DNA from: Candidatus Gastranaerophilales bacterium
GTDB lineage: Bacteria; Cyanobacteriota; Vampirovibrionia; Gastranaerophilales; Gastranaerophilaceae
Direction: 5' to 3'
NCBI GenBank assembly: GCA_947588755.1
Contig: CANPZB010000005.1
Coordinates: forward strand, 1-53,249
Length of the DNA: 53,249 nt
In this document: piece by piece, positions 1 to 7,721 of the stretch
Position numbering within the stretch: position 1 is the first letter of the stretch
How the letters are laid out: each line of letters starts with the position of its first letter
The notes under the pieces: model-generated
What the model saw: only the letters and a program-made list of their open reading frames with translations
Databases searched by the model: none
What the model was told of the DNA's origin: nothing
Made by a program: the position numbers and the translations under genes

Positions 1-316
1 CGAAAAACGGCTAAAACGCAGTCGTAGAGCGGGTTTACAAACTCGGGGGGGGGGTGAATGCTAAAACTTCAAAATTCGATTTTTTCATAATTTTTTTCAT
101 TAACTCCCAAATTTTTAGTGCTTCGCACCAATGTACCGCCGGATTGAATATTTCAACCTTACTTTATCATTATAACATATATTCTAAAAATTTCAAGTCC
201 GCTGCTTATTTTTATTACGAAAAAACAGTATAACAAAATGTAAAGTTGCTTTGTCTGATTTCGGTTTTTTTAAGATTTTTTGTGTTACTGTTATAGCATG
301 CAATTAAGGAGTATAA
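1..316. repeat. Intergenic stretch with partial copy of the G10 repeat
   Basis: No convincing gene is visible. A run of ten G lies at 45-54, preceded by ACAAACTC. The sequence after it (CGATTTTTTCAT, then TTAACTCCCAAATTTTT) resembles what follows the G10 run at 6149-6158 (CGATTTTTTGAT, then TTAAGCCCCGAAAAATT). I read positions 1 to about 120 as a diverged, 5'-truncated copy of the dispersed repeat at 6022-6240. A small hairpin GTGC-TTC-GCAC sits at 118-128. The remainder is AT-rich leader for the 720-aa gene, whose Shine-Dalgarno AAGGAG lies at 306-311. Confidence 0.45.
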
Positions 317-2479
317 ATGATTACAGCTATCAGCAGTTCTGATTTCAAAAGAAATAATCAGATATCATTTCAAAGGTATATAAATCCTAATTTGTACTTA
401 AAAACGGCGACTGTTACGAAAGAAATGTCGGAAAAAGTTTACTCCGTTAAATCTGCAATGAAAGAAATTCTGTCAAGAATTTCTAAAGACAGCGGTCTTG
501 TTGAAAAAATTAAATCTTTATCAAATAAATTTAAAATTTTCAATAATACTCTTGAAATATCAGACATTAACGATAAAGCCCTTGAAATTTCAATGCCCGA
601 AGGTTTTATGCGTGACGTTATTACGATGAAAATTAAAAAGAACGACGGGAAAGCCCTTAATTCCATTACGCTTGACGGGGATAAACTTGTTAAAAATATT
701 GAAAATAAAAGAATTGAATATATAAATGACAAGCAGGTTAATTTAAAAGATATAGGTAATATTATTGATTTTGTATCAGAAAATGCCGATATGCATTTGT
801 TGTCGCTCAGAAGATTTATCAAAACTAACGGGGTCGAAACTGCTGCTTCAAAACCCGTATCCAAGGCAGGTTCTTTTGATGACAGGGCTGTAAGTACCGT
901 TGAAGATAATAACAAAATGCCCGACAGTATAAAAAATACACTCAATTCAATGAAATCAGGCACATATAGTTTTAAAGAACTTATGAATCGCGGCAGAGAT
1001 TTAGGCTATAAACCTAAAATGGTTGAATATACGGGAGTAGTAAAAAATTCTGTTGTGAATACCGGCGGTATTAAAAGAATACACGGTCCAAAAATACTGA
1101 GAAAAATCGGAGATCGAACTTTGCCGTCCGCAGTTCAAAATCCTCAATTACCTAAAACAACGATTAATACACCAAAAGTCATTTCAAAACCTGAATTGCC
1201 GCAGGCTGCCCGTTCAACGGTTACGACTCAAAAATCCGTTGAAAATTCAGACAATATCGTTAAAAAAGAAAATGTTTTCGAAACCGCGGTGAAACGAACT
1301 GAAACAACTGTCGGTGAAACTCAGGTGTTTAAACTTAATCCTGAGATTATGGAGTTACTCGGCAAAATAAAACAAAAATATGATAAATTGTCGGGTGATA
1401 ATGTGTTACGTACCAGAAGCACTAATTATTCTCGCAGATTTCCGAAAAAATCAAATTTCTTTTCGGGAACTTACTTTGATTTTATCCAAAATAACGGCAT
1501 GAACATTTCTTATACAAAACACCAAGGCAGATATGGTGAATTTTATAAAATTAGAGAGTTTGACAAAGATAAGTTATTTGACAAAAATATTTTTATTAAC
1601 ACTCAGGGAATGGTTGTTAAAAATACGACAAAATTTCATGGCAGGGATTATATAAATAACAACCCGCTTTATTATGATAAAAAAGAAGCTGACAGGTTAG
1701 GTTTTAACGAATATTTGCGAAGCAAATTGGAAATACTGGATGAATTTTCATCGGAATACTTGAATTTTCTGGTTAACCGTGAATATACACAGAAAGACTG
1801 TGCGGGAAGTTACGTTATGCTTAATGCAGGTGCTATAGCTAAATCACTTTCCGACAGATTAAATAGTTTTGTAAAAGATACATTTGATAATAAATCCACA
1901 CAGTTTAGTATATTAAAAAGGAAGTTAGGTGCTAATTGCGTATCAGGCTATCGGAAGTATATTTCATTATTTACGGATAGCAACTATACATACGGAATGA
2001 GTGTTTTAAATTCCAAAGCGGCTAAGTATAAATTTTGGTCTGATGCTCCTGATATAAACCGTACAATTTTTATGACTCAAGACGGAAAAATTTACAGAAA
2101 TGTTGCACGCGGCAGAGGTAGTTTTGCCGGAGCTTATATAATGCCAAGGAGTTCTTTCTTTACTCAAAAGGAAGTATTGGAAAATATTGAGCCTAAAATT
2201 ACTAAAATTATTGACGTTATTGAAACGGGGATTAAAAATATTCTGGACGGAAATAATAAAGTAACAACAAAAAAATTGCCCGAAAAATTTGATGATGCGG
2301 ATATTCAGTATAAACTCGCACAAGCAAAAGATATTATGGATGAAGCGGTAGTAAGTTTAAACAATGCTATAAACACCATAAAAGACCAGTTCGGAACGAT
2401 TAAACTTTTCGACAAAACCGTTAATGACATTACCGAAAAATTTATCAAATTTTGGAATTCGGTTGAGAAAAAATCCTAA
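317..2479 (+). CDS. Hypothetical protein, 720 aa, unrecognised family
   Basis: The start is supported by AAGGAG at 306-311, five bases upstream of ATG. I do not recognise a family. There is no signal peptide and no membrane segment. Residues 1-170 look helical and charged, about 170-340 are a low-complexity Lys/Ser/Thr/Pro linker, and 350-720 are rich in Tyr, Asn, Phe and Lys with two apparently globular parts. The N-terminus (MITAISSSDFK, then ISFQRY) resembles the first residues of other proteins in the window that also lack signal peptides (25398 and 46011). The aldolase-like gene follows about 90 bp downstream on the same strand. Codon and base use match the neighbours, so a real gene is likely. 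A secreted or surface role is only a guess. Confidence 0.75.
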   Translation: MITAISSSDFKRNNQISFQRYINPNLYLKTATVTKEMSEKVYSVKSAMKEILSRISKDSGLVEKIKSLSNKFKIFNNTLEISDINDKALEISMPEGFMRDVITMKIKKNDGKALNSITLDGDKLVKNIENKRIEYINDKQVNLKDIGNIIDFVSENADMHLLSLRRFIKTNGVETAASKPVSKAGSFDDRAVSTVEDNNKMPDSIKNTLNSMKSGTYSFKELMNRGRDLGYKPKMVEYTGVVKNSVVNTGGIKRIHGPKILRKIGDRTLPSAVQNPQLPKTTINTPKVISKPELPQAARSTVTTQKSVENSDNIVKKENVFETAVKRTETTVGETQVFKLNPEIMELLGKIKQKYDKLSGDNVLRTRSTNYSRRFPKKSNFFSGTYFDFIQNNGMNISYTKHQGRYGEFYKIREFDKDKLFDKNIFINTQGMVVKNTTKFHGRDYINNNPLYYDKKEADRLGFNEYLRSKLEILDEFSSEYLNFLVNREYTQKDCAGSYVMLNAGAIAKSLSDRLNSFVKDTFDNKSTQFSILKRKLGANCVSGYRKYISLFTDSNYTYGMSVLNSKAAKYKFWSDAPDINRTIFMTQDGKIYRNVARGRGSFAGAYIMPRSSFFTQKEVLENIEPKITKIIDVIETGIKNILDGNNKVTTKKLPEKFDDADIQYKLAQAKDIMDEAVVSLNNAINTIKDQFGTIKLFDKTVNDITEKFIKFWNSVEKKS

Positions 2480-2569
2480 AATTTCATTTTTTATAAAAAG
2501 TCTTTTATGTTATGATAATCCTGAGAAGGATTATAACAGGTTTTTCCGGCTGATAGAGGTTACAATAAA

Positions 2570-3550
2570 TTGGATACAAAGTTATTGGATTGTACAATTA
2601 GAGACGGAGGTCATCTTAACGGGTGGAACTTTGATGAGGAATGCGTAAAAGCTTCATATTCAGCTGCTTTGAAGGCGGGTGCTGATTATTTTGAAATAGG
2701 ATACCGTTTTAAAAATATTTCATCAGGCATGGGAAAATTCGCAAAGTGTGATGATGATTATATTATGTCGCTTTTCACTCCCGAAAAACAATGTAAACTT
2801 TCCGTTATGGCGGATGTCGGGAAATCAGATATAAATGATTTTAAATATTGCAGTCCCGAACTTACTCCGATAACTCTTGTCAGAGTTGCCACTTATCCCG
2901 ATAAACTCAATACGGCATTTGATTTCTGTGAAGGCTTAAAACAAAAAGGTTATGAAGTTTTTTTGAATTTAATGGCAGTTTCGGAATATACGGAGCGTGA
3001 TTTTAAAAAGATTGAAGATTGGAAAAATAAGGACTGTATTGATTCAGTTTGTTTTGCCGACAGTTTCGGGTCTTTTATTCCGCAGGATATAGTCAAGTAC
3101 AAAAATAAGCTTAAAAGTTTAGGATTTAACAACATAAGTCTGCACTCGCATAATAATATTCAAATGGCATTTGCTAACACTTTGAAAGCTGTTGAAGAAG
3201 GCTTTTATTGTGTTGACGCTTCAATTTACGGCATGGGGCGAGGCTCAGGTAATCTGCCCGCCGAAATTATTACGGGATATCTGGCTAAATTATTAAAAAA
3301 TGACAACTATAATCCCGTTTATTATATTGATGTTATCCGAAAATTTTATATTAAATTGAAAAAAGAAACCCCCTGGGGATACACTATGGAGTCTTTAATC
3401 GGCGGATTAAAAAATATTCATCCATATTATGTGGACGGTTTATTTAAAAAAGACATATTAACTACGGATGAAATTTGGGAAAAAGTGGATTTAATTAAAA
3501 AGAATGCCCCTATTTATTTTGATGAAAACGAAACAGGTATTTGGCAATAA
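2570..3550 (+). CDS. DRE-TIM metallolyase (HMGL-like) family aldolase
   Basis: The start is TTG at 2570 with AGAGG at 2555-2559; the protein is 326 aa. The N-terminus has the family signature LLDCTIRDGG, with the Asp and Arg that bind metal and substrate in the isopropylmalate synthase / HMG-CoA lyase / 4-hydroxy-2-oxovalerate aldolase superfamily. A later SLHSHNN supplies the paired metal-binding histidines, and GMGRGSGNLPAE matches the glycine-rich strand near the C-terminal end of the barrel. It is closest in style to 4-hydroxy-2-oxovalerate aldolase but lacks the usual acetaldehyde dehydrogenase partner next to it. The substrate cannot be assigned; such stand-alone homologues occur in polysaccharide and other gene sets. 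It ends 10 bp before the convergent CHASE2 gene. Confidence 0.85.
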   Translation: MDTKLLDCTIRDGGHLNGWNFDEECVKASYSAALKAGADYFEIGYRFKNISSGMGKFAKCDDDYIMSLFTPEKQCKLSVMADVGKSDINDFKYCSPELTPITLVRVATYPDKLNTAFDFCEGLKQKGYEVFLNLMAVSEYTERDFKKIEDWKNKDCIDSVCFADSFGSFIPQDIVKYKNKLKSLGFNNISLHSHNNIQMAFANTLKAVEEGFYCVDASIYGMGRGSGNLPAEIITGYLAKLLKNDNYNPVYYIDVIRKFYIKLKKETPWGYTMESLIGGLKNIHPYYVDGLFKKDILTTDEIWEKVDLIKKNAPIYFDENETGIWQ

Positions 3551-3560
3551 CTCTGAATAA

Positions 3561-5339
3561 TTACCATCCTACCTGATTACGTCCGTTATTTTTTGCCTGA
3601 TAAAGTCTTTTGTCTGCCACAGAGATTAGTGTGGAAGCATCTTCGCCGTCATAAGGATATGTTGCAACCCCCAGGCTTATTGTTACCGTACTTTCTCTGT
3701 CTCCGTATAATTTGAATTTCTTTTCGCTTATCCGTTTACATATTTTTTGTGCAGTTAAAACCACTTCTTCTTTGCCTATATTCGGAAGAATTATACTCAT
3801 TTCTTCACCGCCGTACCGACAAACAATATCTGTTGAGCGGACATTTTTCTTTAACGTAAACGCTACCTGACGTAAAACGGCATCACCTGACTGGTGTCCG
3901 AATGTATCATTAAATTTCTTGAAATAATCTATATCAATAATAATTAACGAAAAATTGTTGTTGTATCGTTTAGCTTGCTCAACCTGCATAAGCATTTGCT
4001 CCTGAAAATATCTGTGGTTATACAATTCCGTTAATCCGTCGGTAGTTGCAAGTTTGTACTGTGTCTCAAAATCACGTGATTTAATAAGATATTTTATAAC
4101 AATGGTAAGTGTAAAAGATAAAATTGAAAATATCAAAGGATAAATAATTTCAAGCCAAATGTTGCAAAACAGCATTAAATAATACGAAACAAGAATATAT
4201 AAGAAATAAAGAGAAACTGAAATTACTGATGCTTCGAATACGGAATTGAGTTTTACAACCGAAACCGCTATAAATATTGCCAAAATTATACTTATTAAAA
4301 TCGTTGTAAACCGATTTATTTTGTTTATAAAATTGTTATCAATAATATTATTTATGTACGTCGCCTGTACCTCAACTCCGGGGTAGACTTTTCCCGCCGG
4401 AACCGTTTTGATATCAAACAAGCTTGCGGCAGTCGTTCCGAAATATACTATTTTGTCCTTAAAGTCATAGTTTAGTTTTGTTTTTCCGTTAATTGTGGTA
4501 ATAAGCTGGTACACAGGAATATAAGTATAAGTACCCGCAGGCCCGTACCAGTTTAATATGGCACTTCCGTCCCCGTCAAGAAAAATCTCTCTTGAACCGA
4601 TTTTTGCAAAATGATTTTTGTTTATTTCAATATCTTTTATTGTTTGATTTTCGGTATCTTTAATGTATTTTATTCCCGCAGTAAGTGCGAGTTGCGGATA
4701 AAATTTATCCTGATATTTTACAACAAGGGGCATTTTTCTTAAAATTCCGTCGTCTGATCTGGAAACATTGATTATCCCGATGTTATTTGTGGCATTTATA
4801 ATACCTTCAAGAATTGTTCTGCAATTCGTAAAAGTAAGTTCACTAAAATCTATGTCGGAATAATTTTTTATGCCGAGTGATAATTTGTCCGGCAAAATGG
4901 GCGGAGTTCTGAGTTCTTCCGGCTGGTTGTCAAAATTCATCGAAGCGAAAATGTTGTTATATTTTTTGAAAGCTTGAATTAATGCATTATCCGCATCATT
5001 TTCACTTTTCATGGACTTTACGAACATCAAATCAAATGCGATGATTTTTGGCTGCTGCGGCTCTAAAAATTCAATGATTTTTGCATACATATCACGCGGG
5101 AGCGGCCATTCTCCGTAATTATCAAGAATATATTCGTATGAAGCATCATCTATGGCAATGATTACAATGTCCTCATTGTGTTTTTTGGTATTCTGGTTGA
5201 TTAAAATACTTTGACGTAAATCAAAGCTGCGATTTTCAATAGTATCAACAAACGCTGTTAAATCGGCATTTTTTAATATTAAAAACAAAAAAATTCCGAA
5301 TAGTGCCAAACCCAAAAAATATAAAATCTTTTTAAACAT
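3561..5339 (-). CDS. CHASE2 sensor diguanylate cyclase (GGDEF)
   Basis: This is a 592-aa membrane protein that should make cyclic di-GMP. It has one N-terminal membrane helix (about residues 5-25), an extracytoplasmic CHASE2 sensor (about 30-330), a block of three membrane helices (about 340-425), then a C-terminal GGDEF domain (about 430-592). The active-site motif is GGEEM, an accepted variant, and RSTD five residues earlier matches the RxxD product-inhibition site, so the cyclase is predicted active and feedback-inhibited. LTELYNHRYF marks the start of the catalytic domain. No EAL domain is present. AAGG lies about eight bases upstream of ATG. A small ORF precedes it by 22 bp on the same strand. 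With flagellar genes in the window, a role in the motile/sessile switch is plausible but unproven. Confidence 0.92.
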   Translation of the reverse strand: MFKKILYFLGLALFGIFLFLILKNADLTAFVDTIENRSFDLRQSILINQNTKKHNEDIVIIAIDDASYEYILDNYGEWPLPRDMYAKIIEFLEPQQPKIIAFDLMFVKSMKSENDADNALIQAFKKYNNIFASMNFDNQPEELRTPPILPDKLSLGIKNYSDIDFSELTFTNCRTILEGIINATNNIGIINVSRSDDGILRKMPLVVKYQDKFYPQLALTAGIKYIKDTENQTIKDIEINKNHFAKIGSREIFLDGDGSAILNWYGPAGTYTYIPVYQLITTINGKTKLNYDFKDKIVYFGTTAASLFDIKTVPAGKVYPGVEVQATYINNIIDNNFINKINRFTTILISIILAIFIAVSVVKLNSVFEASVISVSLYFLYILVSYYLMLFCNIWLEIIYPLIFSILSFTLTIVIKYLIKSRDFETQYKLATTDGLTELYNHRYFQEQMLMQVEQAKRYNNNFSLIIIDIDYFKKFNDTFGHQSGDAVLRQVAFTLKKNVRSTDIVCRYGGEEMSIILPNIGKEEVVLTAQKICKRISEKKFKLYGDRESTVTISLGVATYPYDGEDASTLISVADKRLYQAKNNGRNQVGW

Positions 5340-5361
5340 ATTACAGCCTTGAATTATTGTG

Positions 5362-5526
5362 TTATTTTATTTCAGTATAATTAAAATTTTGTGATTTGGC
5401 AATAATATTATTCAGTACAAATTTTTTTTCAAGAATATAGTTATTTATTTTGAGAATTTCCGTGGAATAAGATAATTCGTCAGGATTTTGTAAATACCTC
5501 AATAAACATTTTTCATGCATATTCAT
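5362..5526 (-). CDS. Small ORF, 54 aa, upstream of the diguanylate cyclase gene
   Basis: Reading the minus strand from ATG at 5526 gives an open frame of 54 codons to TAA at 5362-5364. AGAGGG at 5537-5542 lies ten bases upstream of the ATG, an acceptable ribosome site. The product begins MNMHEKCLLRYL and ends NFNYTEIK. It is polar, looks soluble and has no signal peptide or membrane helix. It ends 22 bp before the CHASE2-GGDEF start on the same strand, so the two could be co-transcribed. I recognise no family. Such ORFs arise by chance in AT-rich DNA, so confidence is limited, but ribosome site, orientation and composition all favour a gene. Confidence 0.4.
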   Translation of the reverse strand: MNMHEKCLLRYLQNPDELSYSTEILKINNYILEKKFVLNNIIAKSQNFNYTEIK

Positions 5527-5667
5527 ATAATTATTGCCCTCTGAAAAATTAATGACTGCGTAATTCCCATTATGCCAAAATATCAGAAATATACATCAAC
5601 CGAACAAATAATATTAAGTTCATTCTCTCATGCAAATGCTGTAATTGTTATTTTTTTTAATAAATAC

Positions 5668-5695
5668 TTGCACTAAAATTTTTATGTTGTAATAT
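5668..5695 (+). promoter_or_regulatory. Probable sigma-70 promoter of rpmE
   Basis: TTGCAC at 5668-5673 and TAATAT at 5690-5695 are separated by 16 bases, about 65 bases before the rpmE start. The -35 and early spacer (TTGCACTAAAA, then TTTTTATG) closely match the candidate promoter upstream of the tRNA-Arg gene (36114-36141, minus strand). Confidence 0.55.
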
Positions 5696-5758
5696 TTTGT
5701 TAGTCGAAATATAATTATTCAAGTTTGGAATCTTGAAAATAACGAAAGAGGTTTAAAA

Positions 5759-5962
5759 ATGAAACAAGGAATACATCCCGATTATAAAAAGACCGTAATC
5801 AAATGTGTTTGCGGTAACGAAATAGAAACCGGCTCGGTAAATGAAAATATTACGGTTGAAATATGTAATCATTGCCATCCGTTCTATACCGGTCAACAAA
5901 AAATTCTTGACTCTGAAGGTAGGGTTGAAAGATTTAATAAACGTTACGGTAAAAAATCATAA
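5759..5962 (+). CDS. rpmE: 50S ribosomal protein L31
   Basis: The protein is 67 aa, the usual L31 length, starting [11 protein letters not shown] and ending with the conserved [10 protein letters not shown]. It carries the zinc-binding form's cysteines (CVCGN near residue 18 and ICNHCHPF near residue 38), so it is the Cys-containing L31 rather than the zinc-independent paralogue. GAAAGAGG lies a few bases upstream of ATG. It appears to be monocistronic: a promoter lies at 5668-5695 and a strong terminator at 5993-6017. In bacteria with both L31 types the zinc-free form is induced by zinc starvation; nothing here shows such a site. Confidence 0.97.
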   Translation: MKQGIHPDYKKTVIKCVCGNEIETGSVNENITVEICNHCHPFYTGQQKILDSEGRVERFNKRYGKKS

Positions 5963-5992
5963 TTTAAAATTTAATTTTAGTTAACTGTAAAA

Positions 5993-6017
5993 AACTGCCT
6001 TTCAAGGCAGTTTTTTT
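5993..6017 (+). terminator. Rho-independent terminator after rpmE
   Basis: A 7-bp stem AACTGCC/GGCAGTT with the six-base loop TTTCAA is followed by a run of T (6011-6017). It lies 30 bp after the rpmE stop and immediately before the promoter-bearing repeat. Confidence 0.9.
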
Positions 6018-6021
6018 AATA

Positions 6022-6096
6022 TTCTTGACAAAAGTTAAGAAAAGTATATAATCATGTTTATAAATTGTAAAAATAGGGTATAAGAATAATATATGG
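6022..6096 (+). repeat. Dispersed promoter-bearing repeat, copy A
   Basis: This 75-bp stretch aligns without gaps to 53175-53249 with only four mismatches by eye. It contains perfect consensus boxes TTGACA (6025-6030) and TATAAT (6047-6052), 16 bases apart. The conserved block ends at an ATGG (6093-6096). Both copies begin shortly after a gene end (rpmE here, pgi at the other copy). The sequence that follows here contains a 13-base palindrome (ACACGT-G-ACGTGT, 6122-6134) and ten G (6149-6158). Confidence 0.8.
6025..6052 (+). promoter_or_regulatory. Consensus sigma-70 promoter inside the repeat
   Basis: TTGACA, 16 bases, then TATAAT: both boxes match consensus exactly, the strongest promoter seen in the window. 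The identical pair occurs at 53178-53205. No long ORF begins close downstream as sequenced; ATG at 6093 opens only 22 codons. It could drive an untranslated RNA through the G10 tract, or a frame-variable ORF. Confidence 0.7.
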
Positions 6097-6161
6097 AAGC
6101 GAAAAAAAGCGGGAAAAACTTACACGTGACGTGTAAAACGATACAAATGGGGGGGGGGTAA
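6093..6161 (+). other. Short ORF ending at a G10 tract, possibly phase-variable
   Basis: ATG at 6093 opens 22 codons (beginning MEAKKSGKNLHV) that read into the G run as MGGG and stop at TAA 6159-6161. If the run had one more G, the same frame would continue to 6577, giving a 161-residue product. That extended part includes translated palindromic repeats, so it may not be a functional protein. No clear ribosome site precedes the ATG. I list it because of the promoter, the ATG at the edge of the conserved repeat and the homopolymer. Confidence 0.25.
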
Positions 6162-6325
6162 ACCGCTCATACCAAAGATTTTGGCGATTTTTTGATTTTT
6201 TGTTAAGCCCCGAAAAATTGGATTTTACCCATGGTTTTTTTGTGTTTTGGAACGCGTTAAGACACAAAAATTCTGTCATGCTGAACAACCATGCCATGGT
6301 AACCCCCACACATGTCATCCCCCAT

Positions 6326-6607
6326 GTCATCCTGAACTTGTTTCAGGATCTTAAACATACATTATCGTTACAAACAGACATTTTGTACAGGTTATGTTGC
6401 GGAATGACAACCACCCATGTCATGCTGAACTCGTTTCAGCATCTTAGCCTTATCAAGTCATTAAATAGAAAAGAAACTAGACCAAAGTCAATGTCCACAA
6501 CTATGGTGAATAACAAGTTCTTGCACGCATTGGAGTATATCCTAGACGTTTCAGGATTATGTACCAATACCGAATAAATAAGACCCTGAAACAAGTTCAG
6601 GATGACA
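6326..6607. repeat. Palindromic repeats, three intergenic copies
   Basis: The unit is a short imperfect palindrome, GTCATCCTGAACTTGTTTCA followed by GGATCTT, with complementary arms CTGAA/TTCAG. Copies lie at 6326-6352, 6419-6445 (variant CTGAAC-TCG-TTTCAGCAT) and, inverted, at 6583-6607. A further full copy (6754-6779) and two half copies (6789-6800, 6810-6821) lie inside the prepilin CDS. Translated units such as VILNLFQDL and VMLNSFQHL are familiar from spurious ORFs in many genomes. The 5963-6692 gap otherwise holds only copy A of the promoter repeat and the G10 tract; I see no conventional gene in it. Confidence 0.85.
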
Positions 6608-6692
6608 TGGTGGTGTTTAGCATGACATGAAGGTTTTTGAATGACAAATAAAAGAGTAATAAACAGTAATAAAAAAAAGAAAGGAACTAAAA

Positions 6693-7457
6693 ATGAAAAA
6701 AGAAATTAAAAACACAACAATTTTGGGAAAGACTGTAAGACCCGACAAGGCTCAGATGCTGAAACAAGTTCAGCATGACATGGAGGTCGTTCAGGATGAC
6801 ATGGTGAGAGTTCAGGATGACAAATATGGTTTTACTTTAGCAGAGGTTTTAATCACCCTAGGCATCATCGGAATTGTCGCGGCAATGACTTTGCCGACAC
6901 TTATTCAAAATTATCAAAAAAATCTTACGGTAACCAGATTAAAACATTTTTATTCGCTTATGTCACAAGCTTTTGAAAGAGCAAAACTGGACTCTGGTGA
7001 TTATTATACTTGGGATTCAAATAAAAGCGGTGAAGCTGAATTGCAATGGCTTCAAAAGTATTTATTACCGTATATTAAATATACGTCAAGTGATGTAAAG
7101 GACAAGTATGCACTTATCGGGCTTCCTAACGGCTCAGGATTTTCATGCTATGATTCACTGGTTTTCTTTTGCGTAAACTACAAAGATTGTCTCAAAGAAC
7201 CGGAAGATTGGAATTCAAGAACCCGCTTTATATTTTATTTACCGACACCTGCCTATAATCAAGGATTTACTACATATATGGAAGATAGAGGTATACCTTG
7301 GAACGAAACAAGAGAAGAAATAATAAACGGTAAAGAAAGTTCATCTAATCATCAAGGATGCAGACCTGATACTAACGGAGATTTCAATGCTACCGCAGCA
7401 TGCAGTAAATTAATTCAATTTGACGGCTGGGAAATTAAGGATGATTATCCTTGGTAG
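6693..7457 (+). CDS. Type IV prepilin-like protein with repeat-derived leader
   Basis: This 254-aa protein has a class III (prepilin) signal KYG|FTLAEVLITLGIIG: the peptidase should cut after Gly46, and Glu is at +5 of the mature protein, followed by a hydrophobic helix of about 20 residues. The mature part resembles pilin or pseudopilin-like proteins with a globular C-terminal domain containing several Cys, ending DGWEIKDDYPW. AAAGGAAC lies just upstream of ATG 6693. The leader is unusually long (46 residues), and residues 21-43 are translated palindromic repeat. ATG 6801, with AGGA just upstream, would give a 10-residue leader and is an alternative start. Export would need a prepilin peptidase and assembly ATPase, which are not in this window. 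Exact role (pilus, competence or secretion pseudopilus) is unknown. Confidence 0.88.
   Translation: MKKEIKNTTILGKTVRPDKAQMLKQVQHDMEVVQDDMVRVQDDKYGFTLAEVLITLGIIGIVAAMTLPTLIQNYQKNLTVTRLKHFYSLMSQAFERAKLDSGDYYTWDSNKSGEAELQWLQKYLLPYIKYTSSDVKDKYALIGLPNGSGFSCYDSLVFFCVNYKDCLKEPEDWNSRTRFIFYLPTPAYNQGFTTYMEDRGIPWNETREEIINGKESSSNHQGCRPDTNGDFNATAACSKLIQFDGWEIKDDYPW
6754..6821 (+). repeat. Palindromic repeat units inside the prepilin leader
   Basis: AGATGCTGAAACAAGTTCAG plus CATGAC at 6754-6779 is a full unit in the reverse orientation to the copies at 6326 and 6419. GTTCAGGATGAC follows twice more as half units at 6789-6800 and 6810-6821. All are in frame and encode QHD or QDD periods (VQHDMEVVQDDMVRVQDD) just before the prepilin cleavage site. 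Confidence 0.85.
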
Positions 7458-7592
7458 GTGTCGAGTATAGTAAAAACAAAAATTTCCCGGCCGTCGCAGA
7501 AATCAGTTTGCATAAAGTCACACTAAAGTCGTCAGAGAGTCAAGGGCCGGACTTCGTCCGGTGGGAAATTAAAGACGATTATCCTTGGTAAT
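7430..7592 (+). pseudogene. Duplicated 3' end of a prepilin gene
   Basis: The last nine codons and stop of the prepilin gene (WEIKDDYPW, 7431-7457) recur at 7562-7591 as the same peptide plus stop. The two copies differ only at silent or stop positions (AAG/AAA, GAT/GAC, TAG/TAA). Between them lie AATTTCCC (7481-7488), which is inverted to GGGAAATT (7563-7570), and a perfect hairpin CCGGAC-TTC-GTCCGG (7547-7561). I interpret the second copy as the remnant of a second, related pilin gene or a recombination cassette, rather than a recent tandem slip. Confidence 0.55.
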
Positions 7593-7618
7593 GTTTGTTA
7601 CAATTTTAAACAAAAAAT

Positions 7619-7647
7619 TTGCAATTTAAGTATTTTATACGTAGAAT
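7619..7647 (+). promoter_or_regulatory. Probable promoter of glyQ
   Basis: TTGCAA (7619-7624), 17 bases, then TAGAAT (7642-7647). The predicted leader is about 65 bases and includes a small hairpin CAAACA-AGGGA-TGTTTG. No T-box antiterminator is seen. Confidence 0.5.
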
Positions 7648-7721
7648 AGTAAAGCTAATGCAAACAAGGGATGTTTGTGTCGGCAAATTAGTGTAAATAT
7701 TACAATTATACGGATAAGGTT

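Noticed and set aside
439-963. 174-aa minus-strand ORF inside the 720-aa gene
   Set aside because: Shadow frame, Ser/Leu-rich, no ribosome site; the plus-strand frame is longer and has a strong start.
6058-6330. Minus-strand ORF of 90 aa across the G10 tract
   Set aside because: It reads a poly-Pro stretch from the G run and repeat DNA backwards; there is no ribosome site or family resemblance.
6200-6577. 125-aa ORF in the repeat zone
   Set aside because: As sequenced it has no ribosome site and much of it is translated palindromic repeat (VILNLFQDL, VMLNSFQHL), a common spurious product. It is discussed only as the possible extension of the G10 frame.
7648-7721. T-box riboswitch before glyQ
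   Set aside because: The leader is only about 65 bases with a small CAAACA/TGTTTG hairpin and lacks the conserved T-box sequence and antiterminator.
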